In this document: positions 33,937 to 43,210 of the stretch, in pieces
How the letters are laid out: every line of letters begins with the position of its first letter
Position numbering within the stretch: the first letter of the stretch is position 1
Assembly (NCBI RefSeq): GCF_016755875.1
Contig: NZ_BNED01000005.1
Coordinates: forward strand, 4,912,001-4,976,000
Length of the DNA: 64,000 nt
From: Streptomyces spororaveus
GTDB taxonomy: Bacteria; Actinomycetota; Actinomycetes; Streptomycetales; Streptomycetaceae
Direction of reading: 5' to 3'
Program-made: the position numbers and the translations under genes
The notes under the pieces: generated by a model
What the model saw: only the letters and a program-made list of their open reading frames with translations
Told to the model about the DNA's origin: nothing
The model's database searches: none

Positions 33937-34032
33937 CTGTCGTCCCCCTGCCTTCCGTTCGGTGTAAGGGTCAGTCTGCCCTGTCTCGCGCGTACACGTC
34001 AGCCCGTACATGACCGATCACAGCCCAACTAG

Positions 34033-34047
34033 CTGACGGTTCGTCAG
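34033..34047. promoter_or_regulatory. TetR-type operator, site G, over a probable -35 region
   Basis: CTGACGGTTCGTCAG has perfect 6-bp arms, ending 21 bp before the amidohydrolase ATG. A TACCGT hexamer at 34056-34061 could be the -10 element, which puts the operator on the -35 region and the start of transcription near the ATG. Confidence 0.82.
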
Positions 34048-34068
34048 ATCAGCGCTACCGTATGCGTC

Positions 34069-35295
34069 ATGGAGACCTTCCCGAAGATCATCTCGGTGGA
34101 CGACCACACGGTTGAACCTCCCCACGTCTGGCGGGACCGTCTCCCGTCCAGATACCGCGACATCGGTCCCCGCGTCGTCCGCGCCCCCTTGAAGGAAATG
34201 ACCTTCCTCGGCGGCAAGTTCGCGCCCGTGATGGGAGCCAAGGGCGACGACGGCCCCATCGGCGACTGGTGGGTCTACGAGGACCTGCACCGGCCGCTCA
34301 CCCGCCTCGACACCGCGGTCGGGTACGACCGCGACGAGATCAAACTGGAAGTCATCACCTACGAGCAGATGCGCCCCGGGTCCTTCTCGGTTCCCGACCG
34401 GCTCGCGGACATGGACGTCAACCACGTCCAGTCGGCCCTCTGCTTCCCCACGTTCCCCCGCTTCTGCGGCCAGACCTTCACCGAGGCCAAGGACCGTGAA
34501 CTGGGACTCCTCGGCGTACGGGCCTACAACGACTGGATGGTGGAGGAGTGGTGCGGCCCCGACGCCGGCGGCCGCCTCATCCCCCTCACCCTGATCCCCC
34601 TCTGGGACGCCCGCCTCGCCGCCGCCGAGGTCCGCCGCAACGCGGCGCGCGGGGTGCGCGCGGTCGCCTTCTCCGAGATACCCCCGCACCTGGGCCTCCC
34701 CTCCGTCCACACGGACGAGTGGGACCCCTTCCTGGAGGCGTGCAACGAGACCGGCACGGTCATCGCCATGCACATCGGCTCCTCCTCCCGCATGCCGTCC
34801 ACCTCGGCCGACGCCCCGCCCGCGGTCGGCTCCACCATCACCTTCGCCAACTGCTGCTTCTCGATGGTCGACTGGCTGATGAGCGGCAAGTTCGAGCGCT
34901 TCCCCAACCTGAAGATCATGTACGCGGAGGGCCAGATCGGCTGGATCCCGTACATCCTGGAACGCGCGAACGTGGTCTGGGAGGAGAACCGCGGCTGGGG
35001 CGGAGTCGCGGACAAGGTGCTGCGCCCGCCGTCGGAGCTCTTCGCCGAGCACGTCTTCGGCTGCTTCTTCGACGACGCCTTCGGCCTGAAGAACCTCGAC
35101 TCGATCGGCGTCGCCAACGTCCTCTACGAGACGGACTACCCGCACTCCGACTCGACCTGGCCCAAGTCCCGCGAGGTCGGCGAGGCCCAGATGGGCCACC
35201 TGGCGCCGGACGTGGTGGACCGCATCGTGCGCGGCAACGCGATCGACCTGCTCGGACTCACGGCGGACGGCCTGTGGGCGGGCCCGGGGGCCTGA
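34069..35295 (+). CDS. Amidohydrolase family 2 protein (ACMSD-like)
   Basis: A 408-residue TIM-barrel metallohydrolase. ISVDDHTVEPPHVW at the N-terminus replaces the usual DxHxH, then IAMHIGSSSRMPS supplies the middle His (about 235) and LYETDYPHSDSTWPKS the C-terminal Asp and His (about 356-361). Relatives decarboxylate or hydrolyse ring-cleavage products. No ribosome site is visible before ATG 34069, and the -10-like TACCGT sits just upstream, so the mRNA may be leaderless. Operator G makes it a regulon member. It diverges from afsR. Confidence 0.9.
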   Translation: METFPKIISVDDHTVEPPHVWRDRLPSRYRDIGPRVVRAPLKEMTFLGGKFAPVMGAKGDDGPIGDWWVYEDLHRPLTRLDTAVGYDRDEIKLEVITYEQMRPGSFSVPDRLADMDVNHVQSALCFPTFPRFCGQTFTEAKDRELGLLGVRAYNDWMVEEWCGPDAGGRLIPLTLIPLWDARLAAAEVRRNAARGVRAVAFSEIPPHLGLPSVHTDEWDPFLEACNETGTVIAMHIGSSSRMPSTSADAPPAVGSTITFANCCFSMVDWLMSGKFERFPNLKIMYAEGQIGWIPYILERANVVWEENRGWGGVADKVLRPPSELFAEHVFGCFFDDAFGLKNLDSIGVANVLYETDYPHSDSTWPKSREVGEAQMGHLAPDVVDRIVRGNAIDLLGLTADGLWAGPGA

Positions 35296-35377
35296 GCCGG
35301 CGCGCGTGAGCCGGCCATCGGCAGCGGTGGCGGTCGCCGTCCCGTACGCGTACACCGTGCTCGCACGCGTACGCCGT

Positions 35378-35429
35378 GCCCGTAGGGCGTGGCCCGCCCG
35401 GCCCCTCCGGCCGGTCACGCCCTACGGGC
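35378..35429. terminator. Long-stem bidirectional terminator
   Basis: A 14-bp perfect stem (35378-35391 with 35416-35429, GCCCGTAGGGCGTG and its complement) encloses a loop that is itself partly self-complementary. It lies between the convergent amidohydrolase and MFS genes and overlaps the last codons of the MFS gene. Confidence 0.7.
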
Positions 35430-36644
35430 ATCCGCGCCCGCCCGCGCGCCCGCCCGCGCCCGCGACACCAGCAGCGCCGTGGCCAGCCCCGCCACCGTCA
35501 GCACCGGCAGCAGCACCCGTACGTCCGCGAAGGCCACCAGCGCCGCACCCAGCGCCAGGGCCAGCGCATTCGGTACGAAGATCAGGGTGTTCGCCGTGGC
35601 CGCGGCGCGGCCCAGCACGTCGTCCGGGACCTCGCGCTGCACCGCCGTCAGCGCGGCGATCAGTACGCACGGCAGCCCGGCGCCGACGGCCGCGCTGCCC
35701 GCCAGGGCCACCGCGTCGTACGGCAGCGCGCGGGCCCCGGCGCCCAGGGCGAACAGCGCCACTCCGGCCGCCGCGAACACCGGCTCCGGCATCCTCCGCA
35801 GCAGCGGGCCCGCCACGAGCCCGCTCAGGACCGAACCCGCGCCCTGCACCGCGTACAGCACCCCCACGTAAGTGGGCGCGTGCCCCAGTACGTCCCCGGC
35901 GACCGCGTAGACCATCGCGCCGTTCAGTCCGGCCAGGAACATCACGGCGGCGCCGGCCGCCACCAGCGTGCGCACCACCGGCACCCGCCACAGCTGCACC
36001 CCGCCCGCCGCCATCCGCGCGAAGGTGCCCGCGTCGTCCCGGATCCGCTCGCGCGCCGGGGGTTCCTCGCGTACCCGCAGCAGGGCGAAGATCCCCGCAG
36101 CCAGGGCGAAGGTCACCGCGTCGAGCAGGGCCACCGAAGCCCCGCCGGACCGTGCGAACAGGGCCGCGCCCACCAGCGGCGCCAGGAGTTTCATGCCCTC
36201 GTCGGCCGTCAGCCGCAGCCCGTTGAAGTCCCCCAGGAGCCGCCCGCCCACGACCCGCGGAACCAGGGCCGCCTCCGCCGCCCCGTGCACGGTGCCGCAC
36301 GTCCCGTACACGAGCAGTACCGCGAACAGCAGCCACACCCGGTCCGCCGAGTCGACCAGGAGCAGTACGGGCAGCAGGGCGGCCATCACGAGGCCGAGGG
36401 CGACCAGCAGCGGCCGCCGGGGCAGCCGGTCGGCGAGCGCCCCCAGGGCCGGCCCGGCCAGGACCGGCGCCCACATGGTGAACACGGTCAGTGCCGCGAG
36501 CGCGTCCGACCCGGTCAGTGACTTCACCCAGACCCCGGCCACCAGCCACATCGCGGTCGTCCCGAAGCCGGAGACCACCACCCCGGACAGGTAGAGCCGC
36601 GCGTCGCGGTCCCGCAGGACCTTCCCCATGCCTCGATCGATCAC
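35415..36644 (-). CDS. MFS transporter (exporter-like)
   Basis: A 409-residue membrane protein with about 12 hydrophobic helices. RDARLYLSGVVVSGFG starts the first, and the loop after helix 2 carries the MFS signature LGALADRLPRRPLL (about 68-81). The central loop (RVREEPPARERIRDD) divides the two six-helix halves. Its pattern suits drug or metabolite efflux in the enterobactin-exporter-like group; the substrate is unknown. The start at 36644 has a second Met (MGKVL) four codons later as an alternative. It has no operator and converges on the amidohydrolase. Confidence 0.88.
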   Translation of the reverse strand: MIDRGMGKVLRDRDARLYLSGVVVSGFGTTAMWLVAGVWVKSLTGSDALAALTVFTMWAPVLAGPALGALADRLPRRPLLVALGLVMAALLPVLLLVDSADRVWLLFAVLLVYGTCGTVHGAAEAALVPRVVGGRLLGDFNGLRLTADEGMKLLAPLVGAALFARSGGASVALLDAVTFALAAGIFALLRVREEPPARERIRDDAGTFARMAAGGVQLWRVPVVRTLVAAGAAVMFLAGLNGAMVYAVAGDVLGHAPTYVGVLYAVQGAGSVLSGLVAGPLLRRMPEPVFAAAGVALFALGAGARALPYDAVALAGSAAVGAGLPCVLIAALTAVQREVPDDVLGRAAATANTLIFVPNALALALGAALVAFADVRVLLPVLTVAGLATALLVSRARAGARAGADARRA

Positions 36645-36729
36645 CCGCTCAGCCTGTGTTCTAAGGCGGGGGCCGGGGATCGGGCAGACGACCTATACGG
36701 CGCACCGGGACTCCCCGGAGGCTTCGCCG

Positions 36730-36837
36730 GGGCCTATCGGGCCTGTCGGGCCTGTCGGGCCTGTCGGGCCGGTCGGGCCTGTCGGGCCGGTCGGGCCTGT
36801 GGGGCCTGTGGGGCCTGTGGGGCCTGTCGGGCCGACA
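36730..36837. repeat. Twelve 9-bp tandem repeats, GGGCC(T/G)GT(C/G)
   Basis: Twelve consecutive 9-base units based on GGGCCTGTC run up to 17 bases before the GTG start of the acetyltransferase. Some units have a C-to-G or T-to-G change. The array is divisible by three, so it would read as a collagen-like G-P-x string in several frames, but it lies outside any supported gene. It is a minisatellite in the leader and may vary in copy number. Confidence 0.9.
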
Positions 36838-36854
36838 GTGCGTAGCATCGAGCG

Positions 36855-37349
36855 GTGCCCCGGCTCCAGTTGCTCCGCCTCGACCACGCCCCGGCCCTGC
36901 TCGCGTTCGAGCGGGAGAACCGCGCCTACTTCGCCGCGGCCGTCCCGGACCGGGGCGATCGCTACTTCGCCGACTTCGACGAGCGGCACACCGCGCTGTT
37001 GGCCGAGCAGGCCACCGGGCTGTGCTTCTTCCACGTCCTGGTGGGCGACGGCGGTGAGGTGGTGGGCCGGGTCAACCTGGTGGACGTGGCGGACGGTTCG
37101 GCCGAGCTCGGCTACCGGATCGCCGAGCGGGCCACGGGCCGGGGTCTGGCGACGGCCGCGGTCCGGGAAGTCTGTGGGCTGGCGCTCGCGCGGTACGGAC
37201 TGACCTCGCTGCGGGCCGTCACCACGCTCGACAACGCCGGGTCGCGGGCGGTGCTCGCCCGCACGGGATTCGTGCCCACCGGCGAGGTCGATCCGGACGG
37301 CCGCCCGGGCATGGGTTTCGTGTGCGAGCTGCCGGTCGGACCCGTCTGA
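36855..37349 (+). CDS. GNAT family N-acetyltransferase, RimJ/RimL type
   Basis: A 164-residue GNAT protein. The central acetyl-CoA loop region reads [38 protein letters not shown] (about 72-108), with a Q/R-x-x-G-x-A-like GRGLAT pyrophosphate loop, then [18 protein letters not shown] at the C-terminus. It probably acetylates an N-terminus or small amine. The start is GTG 36855, which has only a weak ribosome site (ATCGAGC). The 9-bp tandem array lies immediately upstream and probably in the mRNA leader. Confidence 0.87.
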   Translation: MPRLQLLRLDHAPALLAFERENRAYFAAAVPDRGDRYFADFDERHTALLAEQATGLCFFHVLVGDGGEVVGRVNLVDVADGSAELGYRIAERATGRGLATAAVREVCGLALARYGLTSLRAVTTLDNAGSRAVLARTGFVPTGEVDPDGRPGMGFVCELPVGPV

Positions 37350-37433
37350 CGAGGGGGCCTCGGGCCGTCCCCGTTCTTGCAACCAGCCCTGCCGCCGGGG
37401 CATGCTTCGCCAGGGCGAAGCGGAAGGATGATC

Positions 37434-38297
37434 ATGCCGGTGGACAAGCGGACCGTCGTGACTGCGGTGCTGTGTGCGGTGGCGGCTCTGGGGGCATCCG
37501 CCGCGGTGGCCAAGTTGGCGCCGCCGCCCGAAGAGGTCCCGCAGGTACGGGCGAAGGCCGCGCCGGGAGCCTCGCCGAGCGGGTCGCCCTCGCCATCGCG
37601 ATCGCAAGCGGCGAAGCCCCAGCTCTCCGCGCCGCCCGCCACCACCCTGCCGCCGGCCGTCACCCCGCCGCCCGGTGGGCCCGCCGCCTTCACCGGGGCC
37701 CTGTTCACCAACGGCCTGGACAGTGACCATTTCTGCACCGCCACCGTGGTGAGCAGCCCCGGCCGGAACCTGATCATCACGGCCGGCCACTGCCTGCTCG
37801 AAGGGGACCAGAGCGGCGGGAGCGCCGTCTTCGCCCCCGCCTACGCCAACGGGGTCGCCCCGTACGGCACATGGAAGATCCAGCAGGTCTACGAGGACGA
37901 CCGCTGGGCCGAGGGCACGGACGACGACTACGACCTCGCCTTCGCCCGCCTCGCCCCGGACGACAAGGGCCGCACCATCGAGGACGTGACCGGCGGGGCC
38001 GTCCTCGACACGAGCGGCCGCGTGGGCGAGGAGGTCACCGTCACCGGTTACCCCGCCGACCGCAAGGTGCCCCGTACCTGCACGTCGGTCGCGGTCCGCG
38101 AGAGCGACACCCAGCAGCGCTTCGACTGCGCCGACTTCCCGGGCGGCACCAGCGGCAGCGCGTGGATCGCCCGCGACGGAAAGATCATCGGCATCCTCAC
38201 GGGCGGGGAGACGGACGACGTGTCGACCAGCACGGTCCTCGGCGAGTACGCGGCCTCCCTCTACGCCAAGGCCACGGCGAAGACCCCGGCGGCATAG
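37434..38297 (+). CDS. Secreted trypsin-like serine protease
   Basis: 287 residues. The signal peptide ([24 protein letters not shown], cleavage about residue 27) is followed by a Pro/Ser/Ala linker to about 85 and a chymotrypsin-fold protease. The catalytic triad is visible as TAGHC (His), DYDLAFARL (Asp) and GGTSGSAW (Ser). Two cysteine pairs would form disulphides outside the cell. ATG 37434 is chosen over ATG 37428 because GGAAGG (37422-37427) then sits 6 bases away. It is likely an extracellular peptidase of the glutamyl/V8-like group; specificity is not evident. Confidence 0.9.
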   Translation: MPVDKRTVVTAVLCAVAALGASAAVAKLAPPPEEVPQVRAKAAPGASPSGSPSPSRSQAAKPQLSAPPATTLPPAVTPPPGGPAAFTGALFTNGLDSDHFCTATVVSSPGRNLIITAGHCLLEGDQSGGSAVFAPAYANGVAPYGTWKIQQVYEDDRWAEGTDDDYDLAFARLAPDDKGRTIEDVTGGAVLDTSGRVGEEVTVTGYPADRKVPRTCTSVAVRESDTQQRFDCADFPGGTSGSAWIARDGKIIGILTGGETDDVSTSTVLGEYAASLYAKATAKTPAA

Positions 38298-38316
38298 GCC
38301 GGCGTCCGCGTCGGCC

Positions 38317-38760
38317 TCAGGCCAGCAGTCCCAGGTGGACCGGCTCCGTCGGGGCGTTCGCCAGGAGGTCCGGCAGGCGCGGGGGCCACAGGGGTTCGCC
38401 CAGGGTGGCCAGGCGCTGCGGCGAGAGCCACTGCCAGTGGATGTCCGGGGACTCCAGGACCGGTTCGCGGTGCGGGCCCGTGGTGACGTAGATGTGTTCG
38501 TGCTGGCGGACCGGGATCCCCTGGTGCGTGAAGTCGTGCTCCCAGGTGCAGAGCAGCCGTTCGGGTTCCAGGTCGGTCCACCCGGTCTCCTCGCGCAGCT
38601 CGCGCCGTACGCAGTCCTCGGGGCTCTCGCCGGGATCGATGCCACCGCCGGGCGGCAGCCAGTGGATGCCCACCTCCACGTTGTCCTCCCGGAAGAGGAA
38701 CACGGACCCGGCGGGGGACAGGATGACAACACGCGCTGCGTGACGTGGAGTTCGCATCAT
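38317..38760 (-). CDS. NUDIX hydrolase
   Basis: A 147-residue protein with a complete Nudix box, [20 protein letters not shown] followed by TGW (about 39-61), which fits GX5EX7REUXEEXGU. It hydrolyses a nucleoside diphosphate linked to another group using Mg2+; the substrate is unknown. HWLPPGGG precedes the box as usual. It is monocistronic and convergent with the protease. Confidence 0.9.
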   Translation of the reverse strand: MMRTPRHAARVVILSPAGSVFLFREDNVEVGIHWLPPGGGIDPGESPEDCVRRELREETGWTDLEPERLLCTWEHDFTHQGIPVRQHEHIYVTTGPHREPVLESPDIHWQWLSPQRLATLGEPLWPPRLPDLLANAPTEPVHLGLLA

Positions 38761-38908
38761 CGATTCAATGTACGCCGGTGATCGGTTCCGGGGGATGGGC
38801 TTGCACCTGGCCTTTTACCGCCGTTTGCCCGCCCGTCCCCCGGGTCCGTCCCCCGGGCCCGACCCCGGGCGCCTTCCCCGGCGCCGGACACCCCGCCGGA
38901 TCCGGTCG

Positions 38909-40135
38909 CTACGCCGCCGCCAGCGCCAGCGTCGGCGACAGCCGGGCCGCGCGGACGGCCGGGTAGAGCCCGGCCAGGGTGCCGATCAGCAGGGTGGCGG
39001 CGAAGCCGCCGGTCACCGCCCAGAGGGGGACCACCCAGGGCAGGTCGCCGGCCCGGGCGTAGACCGCCGTGGCCGCGCCGCCCAGGGCGATGCCCGCCAG
39101 GCCGCCGAGGCCGGACAGCAGCAGGGACTCCGTCACGAACTGGATCCGGATCTGGCCCTTCGTGCCGCCCAGGGACCGCCGCAGGCCGATCTCGTGGCGC
39201 CGTTCCAGCACCGAGATGATCATGGTGTTGGCGACGCCGACCCCGCCCACCAGCAGTGCGATCCCGCCCAGCCCCAGCAGCAGCGTGCTGAACGCGCCCT
39301 CCGTGGCCGCTTTCGCCTGGAGCGCCGCCGACGGGTCGGTGACCTGCACCGCGCTCGGGGTCTGCGGGTTGGCCGTCCGGGGGATGAGCGCGCGGACCGC
39401 CGCCACCCGGTCGTCCGCCGACCGCTCGTACACCGCCGTCGGATGGCCGTCGAAGCCCAGCAGCTGCTCGGCCGCGTCCCACCCGATCAGCGCGGAGCGC
39501 TCGATCTCCGGCGCCAGCGGGACCGGTTCCAGGATGCCGGTCACCGTGAAGTACCGGCCGCCGATGAAGACCTGCTGCCCCGGTGCGGTGATGCCGAGCC
39601 GGCGCGCGGAGACGTTCCCGAGCACCACCGAGGGGTAGCGGCCGGTCGCGGCGTTGAGCCAGGAGCCGCTCGCCATCCGCGCGCGCAGGGTGCCCGGCAG
39701 GTCGTCTCCGGCCGCCTTGAGCACGATCCCGCCCGTCTCCCCTTTCGGGATGTTCTCCGACCTGCGTACGGACTCGGGGACGTCCCCCGTGGTGCCGACC
39801 GACTCGACCCCCGCGATCCGGGAGATCATGCCCGGGGCGTCCTTGGGCAGCTTGGTGTCCTGCCCGCTGAACATCCCCTGGCCCGGCTTCGCGACCAGCA
39901 TGTTCGTACCGAGCCTGTCGAGCTCCCGCAGCAGCTTCGCCTGGCTGGAGGAGGAGATCCCGACCACCGCGATCATCGTCGCGATGCCGATGGCGATGCC
40001 CAGCGCGGACAGGAACACCCGCGTCGGCCGCGAGCGCAGGCCCGCCGATCCGACGTGCAGGACGTCCCGCGGGGACAGCCTCGGCGGGGTCAGCCGCCGG
40101 GCGCGCGCCCGCGTACGGGGTTTCGCGCGGCTCAT
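38909..40135 (-). CDS. ABC transporter permease, MacB/FtsX type
   Basis: A 408-residue membrane protein. TM1 is near 40-62 (ALGIAIGIATMIAVVGISSS), a large extracytoplasmic MacB-core domain lies at about 65-270, and three further helices at about 285-400 (LLLGLGGIALLVGGVGVANT, RRHEIGLRRSLGGTKG). This is the mechanotransmission-type permease that, with its ATPase and adaptor, extrudes peptides or lipids from the membrane. The start overlaps the ATPase stop (ATGA). It is the last gene of a four-gene, tightly coupled operon. Confidence 0.92.
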   Translation of the reverse strand: MSRAKPRTRARARRLTPPRLSPRDVLHVGSAGLRSRPTRVFLSALGIAIGIATMIAVVGISSSSQAKLLRELDRLGTNMLVAKPGQGMFSGQDTKLPKDAPGMISRIAGVESVGTTGDVPESVRRSENIPKGETGGIVLKAAGDDLPGTLRARMASGSWLNAATGRYPSVVLGNVSARRLGITAPGQQVFIGGRYFTVTGILEPVPLAPEIERSALIGWDAAEQLLGFDGHPTAVYERSADDRVAAVRALIPRTANPQTPSAVQVTDPSAALQAKAATEGAFSTLLLGLGGIALLVGGVGVANTMIISVLERRHEIGLRRSLGGTKGQIRIQFVTESLLLSGLGGLAGIALGGAATAVYARAGDLPWVVPLWAVTGGFAATLLIGTLAGLYPAVRAARLSPTLALAAA

Positions 40136-40857
40136 GACGCCCCCTCCGCCCGGCCGCGTACGTCCGCGACGACCTCCCCGTCGCGGATCCGTACCTGCCG
40201 CGGCAGGCTCGCCGCGATCTCCTGGTCGTGGGTGATCACCGCGATGGTGGCGCCGTCCCGGTTCAGCTCGCGCAGCAGCTCCATCACCGACTCCCCGGAC
40301 GCCGTGTCCAGGGCGCCCGTCGGCTCGTCGGCCAGCAGCAGGTCCGGCGCGCCCGCCACCGCCCGGGCGATCGCCACGCGCTGCTTCTGACCGCCGGACA
40401 GTTCGTGCGGCCGGTGGTCCATCCGGTCGCCGAGGCCCACCCGGTCCAGTGCCCGGGCCGCCAGGCGCAGCCGTTCGGCCCGCGGGAGACCGCTGTAGAG
40501 CAGCCCCTCGGCGACGTTCGCCCGGGCGCTGATGCCCGGCACCAGGTGGAAGGACTGAAAGACGAAGCCGACGTGCCGGGAGCGCAGGGCCGACAGCGCA
40601 CGGTCCGAGAGGGCCGCGATGTCGTACCCGGCGATGCGTACGCCGCCCGCCGTCGGGCGGTCCAGGGTGCCGACGATGTGCAGCAGGGTCGACTTGCCGG
40701 AGCCCGACGGGCCGACGATGGCGAGGAGTTCCCCGGCGGTGACGGTCAGGTCGACCCCGCGCAGGGCCGCGACCCCGCCCGGGTACTCCTTGGCGACTCC
40801 GGTCAGTTCCACGACCGGGTCCGGATGCGCAGGCGGATGCGTCGTCGTGGCCGTCAC
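40132..40857 (-). CDS. ABC transporter ATP-binding protein, MacB/LolD type
   Basis: A 241-residue ATPase. Walker A is GPSGSGKST (about 52-60), the Q-loop lies in GFVFQSFHLVPG, the signature is LSGGQKQRVAIARAVA, Walker B is LLLADEPTGALD and the switch His is in VITHD. It powers the adjacent permease. The start is GTG 40857, overlapping the adaptor stop. Confidence 0.95.
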   Translation of the reverse strand: MTATTTHPPAHPDPVVELTGVAKEYPGGVAALRGVDLTVTAGELLAIVGPSGSGKSTLLHIVGTLDRPTAGGVRIAGYDIAALSDRALSALRSRHVGFVFQSFHLVPGISARANVAEGLLYSGLPRAERLRLAARALDRVGLGDRMDHRPHELSGGQKQRVAIARAVAGAPDLLLADEPTGALDTASGESVMELLRELNRDGATIAVITHDQEIAASLPRQVRIRDGEVVADVRGRAEGAS

Positions 40858-41975
40858 AGCTTCGGGATCCCCACCTGCATGCCCTCCTTGAGGGCGTCGC
40901 CGGTCACCTCGACCCGGCCGTTGCCGAACATGCCCAGCCCGACCGGGACCTCGCGGGCCCGGCCGTCCTCGACGACCTGGACGCCGAAGCCGCCGCCCGC
41001 GAGCGCGAGCAGCGCGTTGACCGGTACGGAGAGCACGCCCTTGCGGGTCTCGCCGGTCAGGCCGACGGTCACCGGGGACTGGTCCGGGGCGCTCACCGTG
41101 CCGGGCTGGTCGAAGGCGACGACCACCTCGATCCGGGCCTTGTCGTCGCCGCCGCCCGCTCCGCCGCCGCCCTGCCCGCCGCCGCCCGCTCCGCCGTTCC
41201 CGTCGTCGGGCCGGGCGGCCCCGCCCACCGAGTCGATCTTCCCGGTGGCGCTGGTACCGCCCGGCAGCCGTACGGTCACCGGGTCGCCCGCCTTCGCCGC
41301 GCCCGCCTTCACCGCGTCCAGCCGGAAGCGGACGATCCGCTCGGTGCCCGTCACCGTCAGCACCGGCTTGCCCGGCGCCAGCTCGTCACCGACCGCCGCG
41401 TCGCCTCCGCGCACCCGCTGCGGCCCCGAGGCGAAGGCGATGTCCTCCTTGGCGACCTCGCCCGTCTCCGCCGCCTTGTGCGCCTTCTGCCACCGCTTGA
41501 CCGCCGTGGCCGTGCCCGCGGTGAAGGCGCCGTCCTGCGGGTCGAGCCCGGTCCCGTACCCGAGCGCCTGGAGGTTCCGCTTGAGCTGCTTGACGTCCTC
41601 GCCCTTGTCGCCGGCCTTCAGCGGCCGGTACATCGGCGTGGACCCGTACATGAGCCGCACCGCCTTGCCGTTGACCTCGTACAGCTTCCCGTCCCGCTCC
41701 ACCGCCGAGCCCTCGCCGGCGGTCCACGTCAGCACGCCGGGCCCGGCCGCGTTCAGCTTGCGCTCCCGCGCGTAGCCGAGGGTGCCCTCCACCTGGAGGC
41801 CCGAGCTGAGGTCGCCGCGCACGACCGGTGCCGTGGCCGGCGGCAGTCCGCCGACCGTGCTGCGCTCCTGCCCGCCCGCGTCCCGCTGCGGCTGCGTCAT
41901 GACCGCCCAGCCGCCGCCCGAGACGGCCAGTACGGTGGCCAGCGAGCCCAGCAGCCACGTGGCCCGCTTCCTCAT
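40854..41975 (-). CDS. Membrane-anchored efflux adaptor with peptidoglycan-binding domain
   Basis: A 373-residue protein with one N-terminal TM helix (about 5-26, TWLLGSLATVLAVSGGGWAV). A peptidoglycan-binding-1 domain follows (about 120-160: LKAGDKGEDVKQLKRNLQAL, then TATAVKRWQKAH), then beta-rich adaptor domains interrupted by a Gly/Asp linker, ending with a lipoyl/barrel-like part (VPVNALLALAGGGFGVQVVE). It would link the MacB-like pump to the cell wall. ATG 41975 overlaps the preceding stop; a GTG at 41990 is an alternative. Confidence 0.85.
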   Translation of the reverse strand: MRKRATWLLGSLATVLAVSGGGWAVMTQPQRDAGGQERSTVGGLPPATAPVVRGDLSSGLQVEGTLGYARERKLNAAGPGVLTWTAGEGSAVERDGKLYEVNGKAVRLMYGSTPMYRPLKAGDKGEDVKQLKRNLQALGYGTGLDPQDGAFTAGTATAVKRWQKAHKAAETGEVAKEDIAFASGPQRVRGGDAAVGDELAPGKPVLTVTGTERIVRFRLDAVKAGAAKAGDPVTVRLPGGTSATGKIDSVGGAARPDDGNGGAGGGGQGGGGAGGGDDKARIEVVVAFDQPGTVSAPDQSPVTVGLTGETRKGVLSVPVNALLALAGGGFGVQVVEDGRAREVPVGLGMFGNGRVEVTGDALKEGMQVGIPKL

Positions 41976-42457
41976 CGGGCCGTTTCGCACTTCTTCACGG
42001 CCTCCTCGAAGGCCTTCTCCTGCCCCTTGGGTATCTCGGTGGCGCTCTTCATGCCGCCGTTGTACTCAGGGTCCTTCAGGGCGACGCCGTTCTCGCGCAT
42101 GCACCGGATCCACTCCAGCTCCTTGTCCTTCTCCTCCTGCGTGGGCTCCTTGCCGGCGCCGGTGCCCGTGCTCATCCCGCACTTCTTCATGGCCTCCTGC
42201 ATCTTCTGCGGGTCGGCGTCCCCGCCGATCGTCATCCCGCGCGGGTCCTGGCCCGGCTCGGGGTCGGGCACGTCGATGCCGTTCTCGCGCAGGCACTGGC
42301 GCATCTTGACGGCGTTGTCGGCCACCGTGCCGTCCCCGCCCCCGCCACCGCCGGAGGAGTCCTCCCTCCCCGCCGACGCGTCGTTCGCGCAGGCGGTGGC
42401 GAACAGGGTCAGCCCGGTGACGACCGCGGCCGTGGTCATGATCAGGGATCGCTTCAT
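41972..42457 (-). CDS. Putative secreted lipoprotein, first gene of efflux operon
   Basis: 161 residues with a signal segment (LIMTTAAVVTGLTLFATAC) ending in Cys, a plausible though loose lipobox. A Gly-rich linker leads to two repeats of a Cys-containing helical motif (MRQCLRENGIDVPDPE near 52-67 and IRCMRENGVALKDPE near 117-131). The duplicated 'MRENG' motifs suggest two copies of one small domain. It leads the adaptor-ATPase-permease operon and faces the response regulator gene; it may sense or bind the pump substrate (inference). Confidence 0.8.
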   Translation of the reverse strand: MKRSLIMTTAAVVTGLTLFATACANDASAGREDSSGGGGGGDGTVADNAVKMRQCLRENGIDVPDPEPGQDPRGMTIGGDADPQKMQEAMKKCGMSTGTGAGKEPTQEEKDKELEWIRCMRENGVALKDPEYNGGMKSATEIPKGQEKAFEEAVKKCETAR

Positions 42458-42474
42458 GGGCCCGAGCCTGCGGT

Positions 42475-42487
42475 GAAAGGGCCTTTC
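42475..42487. promoter_or_regulatory. Palindrome in divergent efflux / two-component promoter
   Basis: GAAAGG-G-CCTTTC is a perfect 6-bp dyad around one base, in the 90-bp gap between the lipoprotein and response regulator starts. It is a candidate binding site for the response regulator or another factor. Confidence 0.4.
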
Positions 42488-42547
42488 GCTTCCCTCTCGC
42501 ACTCTGCTTACGACGGCGAAATACCGATCTCCGGTAAAGAGGACGCC

Positions 42548-43206
<659 letters not shown>

Positions 43207-43210
<4 letters not shown>

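Noticed and set aside
36628..37203. Collagen-like G-P-V repeat protein
   Set aside because: The G-P-x string is the 9-bp minisatellite read in an open frame. The rest of that ORF is out of frame with the acetyltransferase and has no other support.
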